DNA of 21,391 nt from JBQTHD01 sp052390275 (GTDB lineage: Bacteria; Actinomycetota; Acidimicrobiia; Acidimicrobiales; AC-14), in the NCBI GenBank assembly GCA_052390275.1, contig JBQTHD010000018.1, positions 1 to 21,391 of the forward strand. The letters are read 5' to 3'. The notes beneath the pieces were generated by a model that was not told the origin of the DNA, searched no databases, and worked only from the letters and a program-made list of their open reading frames with translations. Of the stretch, positions 1 through 7,501 are shown in pieces. The position numbers and the translations under genes were made by a program. Positions within the stretch are counted from its first letter, which is position 1. Each line of letters opens with the position of its first letter.

Positions 1-126
1 GTTGGTCCCCTTGGGGAAGTAGCGGCGCAGCAGGCCATTGCCGTTTGCGTTGGTGGGCCGCTGCCACGGGGAGTGGGGATCGGCGAAGTACACGTCGATT
101 CCCACCGCCCGGGCCAGTTCGTGATG
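1..126 (-). mobile_element. IS30-family transposase fragment, degenerate
   Basis: Read on the minus strand, the frame ending at base 1 gives HELARAVGIDVYFADPHSPW followed by QRPTNANGNGLLRRYFPKG. This is the hallmark core of IS30 transposases (usual form VYFCDPHSPWQRGTNENTNGLLRQYFPKG). The family's catalytic Glu in the NEN triplet is Ala here (TNAN), so the copy should be inactive. The expected N-terminal two thirds is missing: upstream of about base 126 the same frame stays open (EQARRWEPFTIRFKG) but no longer resembles IS30. The fragment runs off the left edge before the C-terminus. A C-terminal IS30 piece in the same orientation is present at the right edge. Confidence 0.8.
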
Positions 127-296
127 AGATAGTGGCGGTCCTTTGAACCGGATCGTGAAGGGTTCCCAACGCCGAGCCTGCTCCTGAAGGTTGGAAATGA
201 GTTGGAAGCAGCACTGGTCATTCGGTTCCCCACTGGGTGCTGTGACCATGGGGATAAGTCGTCGTGACGTTGTGGGGAACTCCGCATCGAGGGTTC

Positions 297-321
297 CACA
301 TCGGAGCGTTCCTCCGATGTG
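297..321. terminator. Perfect 10-bp stem-loop, possible terminator
   Basis: CACATCGGAG and CTCCGATGTG form a perfect 10-bp inverted repeat around a 5-nt loop (CGTTC). It lies just past the end of the minus-strand dppC remnant, where a terminator would be expected, but no T-tract follows on either strand. It could equally be part of the IS remnant to its left. Otherwise the stretch 127-375 shows no gene I can support. Confidence 0.35.
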
Positions 322-375
322 TTACGTGGTTCCGTCGCATCAGCCGTTTCAGGTCTGCGGCGGTTATCGGCGGCG

Positions 376-600
376 GAGACCCTGGTATCGAAGATGTCTC
401 GCAGGCCGTCGCCCATCAGGTTGACTGATAGCGCCACAAGGGTAACCGCCGCTCCAGGGAAGAGCATCACGGCTGGATGGGAGAAGAAAACTGTCGGCCC
501 TCCGCCAGCATGGCTCCCCACTCTGCCGTTGGCGGCGTAACACCGAAACCGAGGAACGAAAGCCCCGACAGAACCAGAAGCGTCCGCCCAAAGTCAAGCG
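376..600 (-). pseudogene. dppC-like permease remnant (C-terminal part, frameshifted)
   Basis: The minus strand from about base 598 encodes LDFGRTLLVLSGLSFLGFG and then TPPTAEWGAMLAEGRQ, the conserved C-terminal signature of DppC/OppC permeases. The frame then shifts by one base near a TTTTC run at about 484-490. The end of the protein continues in another frame as FFSHPAVMLFPGAAVTLVAL and NLMGDGLRDIFDTR. The N-terminal two thirds is absent: homology starts abruptly at about 600, next to the start of the oppositely oriented dppC gene. It is therefore a broken paralog, not a functional gene. A sequencing error at the short homopolymer could explain the frameshift but not the missing N-terminus. 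Confidence 0.8.
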
Positions 601-602
601 TA

Positions 603-1427
603 GTGAATGCCACCAAGGGCGCCGTGCTGGGGTTGGCCATCGTGACCCTGGTGGTCCTGGCTGCCATCGGTGCGCCCTGTTTGGCCGGGCATCACCCCAA
701 CCGGGTGGTGGGGCCGCGCCTGGCTCCGGCAAGCCTTGATCATCCCTTGGGAACCGACGAGATCGGGCGGGACGAGTGGAGCCGGGTACTTTTCGGTGCC
801 CGGACATCGCTATCGGCGGCGGGGGCCGCGGCGGCCGCGGTGCTGGTGGTGGGTGTCGCCGCCGGGATCGCCGCTGGTTACGGGCCCCGCTGGTTCGATT
901 CGTTGCTCATGCGCTGTGTCGATGCCATCCTGGCCTGTCCCAACCTGGTACTGGTTATCGCCATCGCCGCACTCGTCGACCCTGGCATCAGTGGCCTGCT
1001 TCTCAGCCTGGTCGCCGTTTGGTGGGTGCGGTACGCCCGCATCGTGCGGGGACTGGTGAGGACCCTGCGATCCCAGGACTTCGTCGTCGCCCAGCGGGCC
1101 GCCGGCGCCGGGGCTCTTCGGATCTCCGCTCGAACCCTGCTTCCCAACGTGGCATCAACGGTCGTGGTCATCCTGAGTTTGGAGATCGGCAAGATCATCC
1201 TGGCCATATCCGCCCTGAGCTTTTTAGGTCTGGGACCCCAGCCACCTACCGCTGAATGGGGGGCCATGATCAACGAGGGCCGCGGTCTCCTTTTCACCGA
1301 TGCCCGCCTCATGTTGGTCCCCGGAGTGGCCATCAGCCTGACCGTCCTGGGCTTCAACTTGTTGGGTGACGGCCTTCGAGACGCCCTCGACCCCCGGTCG
1401 CACCTCGACCGGGCCCCCCTGGACTGA
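603..1427 (+). CDS. Peptide/nickel-type ABC transporter permease, DppC-like
   Basis: Inner-membrane permease of the BPD_transp_1 superfamily, normally paired with DppB. It has an N-terminal membrane segment (KGAVLGLAIVTLVVLAAIG), the HPLGTDEIGRDEWSRVLFGA block typical of DppC, several further hydrophobic segments, and the terminal signature SALSFLGLG then PPTAEWGAMINEGR, ending GDGLRDALDPR. The frame is open upstream to an ATG at 477, but that extension is antisense to the dppC remnant, so I prefer GTG at 603 (274 aa). It is the only plus-strand transporter gene on the left, has no dppB beside it, and points into the 3' end of the minus-strand NMT1-like gene. This isolation fits a segment inverted out of an operon. 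It ends with TGA at the natural family C-terminus. Confidence 0.85.
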   Translation: MNATKGAVLGLAIVTLVVLAAIGAPCLAGHHPNRVVGPRLAPASLDHPLGTDEIGRDEWSRVLFGARTSLSAAGAAAAAVLVVGVAAGIAAGYGPRWFDSLLMRCVDAILACPNLVLVIAIAALVDPGISGLLLSLVAVWWVRYARIVRGLVRTLRSQDFVVAQRAAGAGALRISARTLLPNVASTVVVILSLEIGKIILAISALSFLGLGPQPPTAEWGAMINEGRGLLFTDARLMLVPGVAISLTVLGFNLLGDGLRDALDPRSHLDRAPLD

Positions 1428-2504
1428 TGACACCCGGACCAGGGCGCCATCTGGATTGAGGCGTGATCGGTCGTAGACCTGGTCAACTTCAACCCGGCTG
1501 AGGCCATGGGCGGCCTGGTGATGGGCCAGGGTCTGCTCGCACGTCAGCCGGTTCATGGTCCCCGGATCTTGGCCTCCGGATGGTGCCGCCTGGATGGCCG
1601 CCCGTCGAACCGAGTCCACCAGAGAGTCCGACACGGTCGGATACACGTGGGGAAAGGCCACCACCGCGGCCTCGGCCGTGACCACCGGGTCTGTTCGGGA
1701 CCTCAGGTAGGCGTCTCGAATGGCTTGGAGAGCCGCCTCCAGAGGTCCGGCCTCAGCCAGGGCGGCTTCAGAGGCGATAAGACCCAACGGATACTCCCCG
1801 AGACCGGCCTGCGCGAAGGGCATCACTTGCAACGAAAGACCACGGGAAGCCAGCCTGGCCCGGTAGGGTGCGCCCAACTCGAAGTACCGGGCCACCGTGT
1901 CAACGCGACCTTCGGCCAAGGCGTCGGGGGCTTCGGAGAACTTCACCTCCACCGCCGGCCCTGGCTTGATCCCCATCTGGTTGACCGCGAGTGCCTGGTA
2001 TTCCCGGTGGGGCCAGGGAAACTCGGCGTTGACCGCCATGCTGGCGCCGGCCAGATCGGCAAACTCTGAAATGCTCCGGCCCCCAGCCGTGGCCCGCCCG
2101 GCGACGGCCAGAACGCACATGTGCGAGCGCTGAGACGTAGCGAATACGAACCGACCCGGCGATGCGGTATGCCGGTGGAAGTAGTCCAGGAAATGGCGGA
2201 TGTTGGTGAAGGCCAGATCCAAACTGCCCCGACCGACCCCGGGCAGTAGCTCGGCCGAGGTCACGGCCCGGTACTCCACCTCCACGCCATGGTCGGCGAA
2301 GCACCCCAATTGGCCCGCCGCCAACGGCGGCAGCATTGAACCAGGCACTCAGGTTGGGGTGAAGGCGAACTGCAGCTTGCGCCCACGGCGAATCGGGCGG
2401 CCGGGGCCAACCCCCTGCTGGCCAACCCCCTGCTGGCCGACCGTCTGCTGGCCGACCGTCTGCTGGCCGATCATTCCATTGCCATCGGTGTACCCACCCG
2501 TCAT
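1224..2504 (-). CDS. NMT1/THI5-like protein with in-frame TGA (candidate selenoprotein, copy 1)
   Basis: Periplasmic-binding-protein-like (NMT1/SsuA/THI5 type) fold: after the TGA comes VPGSMLPPLAAGQLGCFADH, then GVEVEYRAV, and later DLAFTNIRHF and LADLAGA-type motifs (FADLAGASMAVNAEF). No signal peptide is visible. A standard call would start at GTG 2348. However, an ATG at 2504 overlaps the stop of the upstream prepilin-SBP gene (ATGA) and runs in frame for 51 codons up to TGA at 2351-2349, then straight into the conserved domain. The reading is LQFAFTPT-U-VPGSMLP, and the paralog at 18737 has FCPTCLPGY at this place. The N-terminal extension holds four pentapeptide repeats (VGQQT/VGQQG). 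The domain should end near base 1430; the last ~68 codons are antisense to dppC and probably appeared when the native stop was lost. Alternative: a 51-residue peptide plus restart at GTG 2348. Confidence 0.72.
2315..2333 (-). promoter_or_regulatory. Candidate SECIS-like stem-loop after TGA, copy 1
   Basis: CTGCCGCC and GGCGGCGG pair over 8 bp (one G-U) around a GTT loop. The stem begins 15 nt after the TGA and the loop starts at +24. The placement resembles bacterial SECIS elements, which sit directly 3' of the UGA. The pairing bases encode Leu-Pro and Ala-Ala, residues conserved in the family, so the stem may be a by-product of GC-rich coding. Confidence 0.4.
2411..2470 (-). repeat. Four 15-bp tandem repeats inside an N-terminal extension
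   Basis: Four consecutive 15-bp units: CCCCCTGCTGGCCAA, CCCCCTGCTGGCCGA, then CCGTCTGCTGGCCGA twice. On the minus strand they are in frame with the NMT1-like gene starting at 2504 and encode the pentapeptide VGQQT or VGQQG. The multiple-of-three unit agrees with the segment being translated. Confidence 0.85.
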
Positions 2505-4363
2505 CCGCGAGGAGTCAAGGTGTGCCATCTTTGGCTCTGGATGAAGGTATAGGGGACGAATCCTTCCAACGACCGACTCACGCCGTAGATGCGGAACACG
2601 CCGGCGATGGGGACCACGATCGCTTGCTGATCAACCAGGATGTCCATCATCTCAGTGACGATCCCTTGGAAGGTCGGGGTGTCGACGGCGGTGTAGGCCG
2701 AGTCGTGAAGGGCGTCATAGGTGGCTCCGGGGGACATGTAGAGGCCCGGACCGGAGGCGCCGGTGCGGAAGAACGTGCCCGGCCCCAATGGGTGTTCGAC
2801 TCCCGAAGCAGAGCCGGTGCTGAAGAGGTGGCCCTCACCCACAGCCAGCTTGGCGAAGAACGCTGACGGGTTGGGCGGGATGTTGATGGTCAGCGCAATG
2901 CCAACTTCAGCCAACTGGGCCTTTACCAGTTCCGGTAACGGCTGCTGCTCATCGGGCAGACGCACCTGCATCAGCAGTTCCAGACGATTACCGGCTTTAA
3001 CCCGAACACCGTCGGGTCCAGGAATCCAGCCTGCGGCATCGAGAATTTGGCGTGCCATGGGTGGGTCATAGGCAAAGCCTGTGACCGTGGCCGCGTTGGC
3101 CTCCCCCAGGATGGAGGCAGGAATCAGGCTCTTCATGGGCTCGGCGCCACCGGGCCAGACGTTCTGGACGATGCCGCTGGCATCGATTGCGTGGGCCACG
3201 GCCTTTCGCAACTGCAGGTCGTTCAAGGTGTTGTAGGGGGCATTCCCCTCGGCGTTGAGATAGAGAGACTGGTGGGCGCCTGTCACCGACTTCTCCACCG
3301 TGAACTTGCGATCGGAGCTGAGGGCGGCCACCTGTGGCCGGGGCACGTCGTAGATTCCGTCGACCTCCCCCGCCCGGAGGCCCTGTACCCGGCTGGCTCC
3401 GTCGGGCATGTAGAGGGTGACCATCTCCGAGAAGGTGGGCGGGCCGGCCCAGTAGGAAGCGTTGCGGGCCACTCGGACCTCAGTGAGCGGGGTGTAGCTG
3501 ACGAAGCGGTACGGCCCGGTTCCGGTGGGGGTGTCGGTGGCGCCGGTGAGCGGGTCGACGGCACCGGTGCCCCGGCCCGGGTAGGTGCCCGGGGCCACGA
3601 TCCCGGTGGAGGGATGGGCCAACTGCTGGATGAGTTGGCTGTTGGCCGGGCTGGTTACCACCTGGACGGTCATGGGCCCGGCGACGGAGGAGGCAGTGGT
3701 GGTGAGTCCGCGGACGAAGGTGGCGGCCAAACGTCCGTTGAGAGTGGCCACCACGGCGGCAGCATCGAGGGGGGCCCCGTTGTGGAAGGTGACACCGGGG
3801 CGGATCTGGATGGTCCAGGTAGCCGGGGCGGCAAAGGACCAACTGGTGGCCAGTAGCGGCAGGGTGGTCAGGTCCGGGCCCGCCAGGGCCAGCGTCTCGA
3901 TCACCGAACTGTGGTCGCTGGACATCGTGATGTTGGCCGGCTTGGCCGGCGAGATGACCCCGGTGTCCACCGGGGCGGCGACCCGGAGCAGGTCGATATC
4001 GGTCTGAGGGACGTAGATCACGTAGCTCGAGTTGGGCGTGCCCGGGGGCAGCGATCCGTTTCCTTCGCTTCCCAGGTCGATGTTGTGGGTCCGGGATGGC
4101 TCGGACAAAAGTCCGGCCTGGACCAGCTCATCCTCGGTCCCGTAGCGCCCGTTGTTGGCCAAGAACGCCTCTTCAGCCGTACGAAGCGTTCGTGCGTCGA
4201 TCGAGTCCGCGGCGTCCTGCCCCTTGTCGCCTACTCCGCCCACGGCAAAGACCACCACCGAAGCAAGGATCCCCAGAATAATGATCACTACCAGCAGTTC
4301 GATAAGGGTGAATCCACCTTCGGCTTTCGAGCGTCGGTGAATGGGCTGGGTCGAATAGAACAC
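2501..4363 (-). CDS. Prepilin-anchored family-5 solute-binding protein (fusion, copy 1)
   Basis: The first ~50 residues are a type IV prepilin: a basic leader (HRRSKAEG), cleavage site G17|F18, FTLIELLVVIIILGILA with Glu at mature position 5, then GGVGDKGQ. A short pilin-like segment follows (AEEAFLANNGRYGTEDEL). From about residue 115 the protein is a complete SBP_bac_5 domain, with IETLALAGPDLTTLPLLATS, WTIQIRPGVTFHNGAPLDAA, TGTGPYRFVSYTP, LRAGEVDGIYDVP and QSLYLNAEGNAPYNTLNDLQ-type blocks. Family-5 SBPs bind peptides, nickel or similar ligands and are usually lipoproteins; here the pilin helix replaces the lipid anchor. An earlier GTG exists at 4387, but GGAGG six bases before GTG 4363 favours the latter (620 aa). 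The stop overlaps the next gene by ATGA. It lies 3' of dppF, with a shared upstream motif. Confidence 0.9.
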   Translation of the reverse strand: MFYSTQPIHRRSKAEGGFTLIELLVVIIILGILASVVVFAVGGVGDKGQDAADSIDARTLRTAEEAFLANNGRYGTEDELVQAGLLSEPSRTHNIDLGSEGNGSLPPGTPNSSYVIYVPQTDIDLLRVAAPVDTGVISPAKPANITMSSDHSSVIETLALAGPDLTTLPLLATSWSFAAPATWTIQIRPGVTFHNGAPLDAAAVVATLNGRLAATFVRGLTTTASSVAGPMTVQVVTSPANSQLIQQLAHPSTGIVAPGTYPGRGTGAVDPLTGATDTPTGTGPYRFVSYTPLTEVRVARNASYWAGPPTFSEMVTLYMPDGASRVQGLRAGEVDGIYDVPRPQVAALSSDRKFTVEKSVTGAHQSLYLNAEGNAPYNTLNDLQLRKAVAHAIDASGIVQNVWPGGAEPMKSLIPASILGEANAATVTGFAYDPPMARQILDAAGWIPGPDGVRVKAGNRLELLMQVRLPDEQQPLPELVKAQLAEVGIALTINIPPNPSAFFAKLAVGEGHLFSTGSASGVEHPLGPGTFFRTGASGPGLYMSPGATYDALHDSAYTAVDTPTFQGIVTEMMDILVDQQAIVVPIAGVFRIYGVSRSLEGFVPYTFIQSQRWHTLTPRG

Positions 4364-4440
4364 TGACTGCCTCCACGATGAGTTCACAAGCGCTCACATA
4401 ACGTCCGGTAAATCGAGACTACTGCTTCTTGCGTGATAAT

Positions 4441-4466
4441 CGCATGATAATGACCTGAAGATTTCC
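4441..4466 (-). promoter_or_regulatory. Conserved upstream element of prepilin-SBP gene 1
   Basis: The minus strand reads GGAAATCTTCAG, 7 nt, TCATGCG, about 78 bases before the chosen start. The same arrangement occurs before copy 2, and its core (CAG, 7 nt, TCATGCG) before copy 3. It is probably a promoter or operator of this gene family in the locus. I cannot assign it to a known sigma factor or regulator. The rest of 4388-4533 holds no gene. Confidence 0.6.
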
Positions 4467-4533
4467 AAAAGATAGCGGAGATCGGCTGACCATAAGCCCG
4501 GGTAAGCCGCGATTTCCTCAAAAGCAAGATTAG

Positions 4534-5550
4534 TTAGTTAGCAACGAGATGGCAGGCCACCTGATGATGGGCGGGGCCGGTAAGCAGGGGCGGCTCGTGA
4601 CGACACCTGTCGACGGCGATCGGGCAGCGGGTGTGAAACCGGCAGCCGCTTGGAGGATTGCGGGGAGAGGGCAACTCGCCAGCGATCGTGAACCGATCCG
4701 ACAGTGAGCGGCGTCGGCCATCGGGTACCGGCACCGAGGCGATTAGGCCCTGGGTGTACGGGTGCCTGGGGGTCGCGAACAACAAGTCAGTTCTTGCCAC
4801 CTCCACCAACTGGCCCAGGTACATGACCCCGACGCGGTCCGAAATGTCCCGCACCACCGAGAGGTCATGAGAAACGATGACGCAGGCGAGCTCCATGTCG
4901 ACTTGAAGCTGGGTTAGGAGGTTCAGAATCTGACCTCGCATCGAGACGTCCAGGGACGAAACCGGTTCATCGCAGATCAACAGTTCAGGTCGGGTAGCTA
5001 TGGCGCGAGCGATGGCCACCCGCTGCCTCTGGCCACCGGAGAATTGGTGGGGATACCGGTCCCCGTGGCTAGGCGAGAGCCCAACCTGGGCCAGGAGTGC
5101 GTCCACGCGCCGGTCAGCTTCATCAAGCCCGTGGACATGGAGAGGCTCGGCGATGATGGAGCGGATCCGCAGCCGGGGGTTCAACGAGCTGTACGGGTCC
5201 TGAAAAACTATGCCCAGGTGGCGCCGCAGCGGCCGGATCTGGCGCCGGGACATGGAGGTCAGGCGGCGGCCCATGAAATCCACCGTTCCAGAGTCGGGCC
5301 GGACAAGCTGCAGCAGGCAGCGAACCAGGGTTGACTTGCCACAGCCGGACTCGCCCACCAGGGCCAACGTTCTGGCCCGCTCCACCACCAGGCTCACTCC
5401 GTCAACCGCCCGGACCGGCCGAGGGGCTGGACCAACCCCCAGGCGCCGGCTGCCGGCGAAGTGCTTGACCAGTCGATCGGCCACCAGCAGCGGCTCCCCG
5501 TCACCCACAGTGAGCGGTTGAACTGAGTTCCCGTTGTGGGAGGCCGTCAT
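4534..5550 (-). CDS. dppF: Peptide/nickel ABC transporter ATP-binding protein, DppF-like
   Basis: Second ATPase of an oligopeptide/dipeptide-type importer, on the cytoplasmic side of DppB/DppC. Walker A is GESGCGKS (residues 66-73), the Q-loop lies in GIVFQDPYSSLNPR, the signature is FSGGQRQRVAIARAIA (170-185), Walker B is LLICDEP (190-196), the D-loop SSLD and the switch His in IVSHDLSVV. The C-terminus carries the cysteine-containing oligo_HPY extension (CRFHTRCPIAVDRC) typical of Opp/Dpp ATPases. The 338-aa length is normal for the family. The start ATG overlaps the stop of dppD by 4 bases (ATGA), indicating translational coupling; the gene ends the transporter operon with TAA. Confidence 0.93.
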   Translation of the reverse strand: MTASHNGNSVQPLTVGDGEPLLVADRLVKHFAGSRRLGVGPAPRPVRAVDGVSLVVERARTLALVGESGCGKSTLVRCLLQLVRPDSGTVDFMGRRLTSMSRRQIRPLRRHLGIVFQDPYSSLNPRLRIRSIIAEPLHVHGLDEADRRVDALLAQVGLSPSHGDRYPHQFSGGQRQRVAIARAIATRPELLICDEPVSSLDVSMRGQILNLLTQLQVDMELACVIVSHDLSVVRDISDRVGVMYLGQLVEVARTDLLFATPRHPYTQGLIASVPVPDGRRRSLSDRFTIAGELPSPRNPPSGCRFHTRCPIAVDRCRHEPPLLTGPAHHQVACHLVAN

Positions 5551-6548
5551 GGCTGAGCCTCAGCTCGGCCCACCACGTGACAGGCCACCAGGTGCCCGGG
5601 TCCAATCAAGGGCTCAAGAACCGGCACCTCGGTGCCACACTCCGGTTGGGCACCGGCCCAGGGACACCGCGGGGCAAACCCGCACCCCGGGGGCAGCCGG
5701 GCCAGGTCGGGAGGGCTTCCCGGGATGGTGCCCACCCACTTTCCCGCAACCCGGGGCCCGTCGATCCGACTCACTGACTGGAGCAGGCGGGAGGAATAGG
5801 GATGGCGGGCGGCACCACCAAAGAACTGGGCGGCAGGGGCCATCTCCACCACTCGACCGGTGTACATGACCATCACCTGGTCGCAGAACCCCGAGACCAC
5901 CCCTAGATCATGGGTGATGAGCATCACCGCCAGGCCCCGCTCGGAGCAAAGGTGGTCCAATAGGTCCAGGATCTGGGCCTGGATGGTCACATCCAGCGCA
6001 GTGGTCGGCTCGTCGGCGATCAGCAGGGCCGGCTCGGGAGCCAGGGCCATCGCGATTCCCACCCGCTGGCGCATGCCGCCTGAGAGCTGATGTGGTCGGT
6101 CCCGCATCCGCTCGGACGGTCGGGGAATTCCCACGTCCCCCAACAGATCCACCGCCCGCCTGCGCGCCTGGGACCGGCTCAGCCCGGCGTGCACCCGCAT
6201 GATCTCGACCAGCTGTGCTCCAATGGTCATCAGCGGGTTGAGCGAGGTGAGTGGGTCCTGGAAGATCATGCCGATTTGGGCCCCCCGGACCCGGCGGTAC
6301 CGGCCTTCGTTCAGGCCGCGAAGGTCCTCGCCCGCGAAGATCACTTGCCCACCGTCAATACGTCCAGGGGGATCGATCAGGCCCAGGATGCTCAAGGCCG
6401 TAACCGTCTTGCCGGATCCCGACTCGCCAACCACCCCCAGGCGTTCACCCTTGTCCAAGTTGAAGCTCACATCGTTGACCGCCCTGACTACCCCCCGGTC
6501 CAGGTGGAAAGCGGTGACCAGGTGACGTACCTCCAGTAAGGGGTTCAC
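5547..6548 (-). CDS. dppD: Peptide/nickel ABC transporter ATP-binding protein, DppD-like
   Basis: First ATPase of the Dpp/Opp-type importer. Walker A is GESGSGKT (residues 41-48), the Q-loop lies in GMIFQDPLTSLNP, the signature is QLSGGMRQRVGIAMALAPEP (154-173), Walker B is LLIADEP (175-181), and the D-loop and switch His are in LITHDLGVV. The DppD-type C-terminus CGFAPRCPWAGAQPEC is present. Length 333 aa is normal. The GTG start overlaps the dppC stop (GTGA) and its stop overlaps dppF (ATGA), so the four transporter genes are read as one unit. Domain order and the SGGM signature separate it from DppF. Confidence 0.93.
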   Translation of the reverse strand: MNPLLEVRHLVTAFHLDRGVVRAVNDVSFNLDKGERLGVVGESGSGKTVTALSILGLIDPPGRIDGGQVIFAGEDLRGLNEGRYRRVRGAQIGMIFQDPLTSLNPLMTIGAQLVEIMRVHAGLSRSQARRRAVDLLGDVGIPRPSERMRDRPHQLSGGMRQRVGIAMALAPEPALLIADEPTTALDVTIQAQILDLLDHLCSERGLAVMLITHDLGVVSGFCDQVMVMYTGRVVEMAPAAQFFGGAARHPYSSRLLQSVSRIDGPRVAGKWVGTIPGSPPDLARLPPGCGFAPRCPWAGAQPECGTEVPVLEPLIGPGHLVACHVVGRAEAQP

Positions 6549-7501
6549 GCCTGGCGCTCGCGCCCCCGCCGGTCAAGAATGTCCCGCAGGCGGTCGCCGA
6601 CCAGGTTGATTCCCAGAACCGCAACGAAGATGGCCAGGCCGGGGAACAGCATCAAGTGTCCCGACGAGAAGAAGTAGCGCCGGCCATCGCTGAGCATGGC
6701 CCCCCACTCCGCCGCCGGGGGGGCGATGCCGAGGCCCAGGAAAGACAGGGCCGACACTGTGAGAATCAGGCCACTGAGATTGAGGGTGAGAAAGATCACC
6801 ACCGGCGGGATTACGCAGGGAAGGAGGTGGCGAATCCCGATCATGGTGGTAGAGGTTCCGGTGGCGACAGCCGCCTCCACGAACTCTCGCTCGCGTAGCT
6901 CCACCACCAGGCCCCGGACCAGGCGGGCGTAACCGGCCCAACCCACGGCCGTCAGAGCGACCATGATGCTGAACAGGCCCGGACCCAAGGCCCCGACGAT
7001 GGCCAGGGACAGAACCAGTGGTGGAAACGCCAGAAGGGCGTCGACCACACGCATCAGTAGGCCGTCGATCCAACGGCCTCCCAGCCCCGAGGCGATCCCC
7101 ACCGCCACCCCGATGACCATGATGACCATGGCAGCCAGGCTGGTCATCCCCAGCGAGGGGCGCGCACCCCAGACGATGCGGGAGTACACGTCCCGGCCCA
7201 GGCCATCGGTTCCGAACCAATGGCTCCGGCTCGGTCCCTCCAGCGTGTGGGCCAGATCGATGGCCAGCGGGTCGTGGGTGGCCACCCAGGGCGCTGCCAA
7301 CGCCGAGACCACGAAGACGGCGACCAGAGTCACGCCAACCGCGGCGGCCGGGTCCGCCAGGAGGTCCCGCAAGGCCGAGTGCGTACTCCCGGGTTCGAGA
7401 TCGGCCTCCTGATGATCGGATCCAACGCGGTCCTCGCCAGGCGGCTCAGAGCCGGCCTGGGAACTGGTGGCCGGGCTTCCGGTCGCGGGTCTCGCTGTCA
7501 T
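6545..7501 (-). CDS. dppC: Peptide/nickel ABC transporter permease, DppC-like (operon copy)
   Basis: Inner-membrane permease. A polar ~45-residue N-terminus is followed by a membrane segment (AVGVTLVAVFVVSALAAPWV), the GTDGLGRDVYSRIVWGAR block, four or five more hydrophobic segments, the EAA-type loop (RLVRGLVVELREREFVEAAV), and the C-terminal signature SALSFLGLG with PPAAEWGAMLSDGR, ending NLVGDRLRDILDRR. Length 318 aa. The start overlaps the dppB stop (ATGA) and the stop overlaps dppD (GTGA). This is the complete, apparently functional member of three dppC-related genes in the window that match the same family, plus the one remnant near the left end. Confidence 0.92.
   Translation of the reverse strand: MTARPATGSPATSSQAGSEPPGEDRVGSDHQEADLEPGSTHSALRDLLADPAAAVGVTLVAVFVVSALAAPWVATHDPLAIDLAHTLEGPSRSHWFGTDGLGRDVYSRIVWGARPSLGMTSLAAMVIMVIGVAVGIASGLGGRWIDGLLMRVVDALLAFPPLVLSLAIVGALGPGLFSIMVALTAVGWAGYARLVRGLVVELREREFVEAAVATGTSTTMIGIRHLLPCVIPPVVIFLTLNLSGLILTVSALSFLGLGIAPPAAEWGAMLSDGRRYFFSSGHLMLFPGLAIFVAVLGINLVGDRLRDILDRRGRERQA

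Noticed and set aside
477..602. Longer N-terminus for the plus-strand dppC (ATG 477)
   Set aside because: The extra 42 residues are antisense to the clearly homologous dppC remnant and have no membrane or family character.
1224..1430. Last ~68 residues of NMT1-like protein 1 as a real domain
   Set aside because: They are the exact antisense of the conserved dppC end, beyond the point where all three paralogs stop.
3047..3856. Long plus-strand frame opposite prepilin-SBP 1 (and similar ones at 6090, 13616, 16767)
   Set aside because: Gly/Arg/Pro-rich shadows of real minus-strand genes with no recognisable domain, typical of GC-rich DNA.
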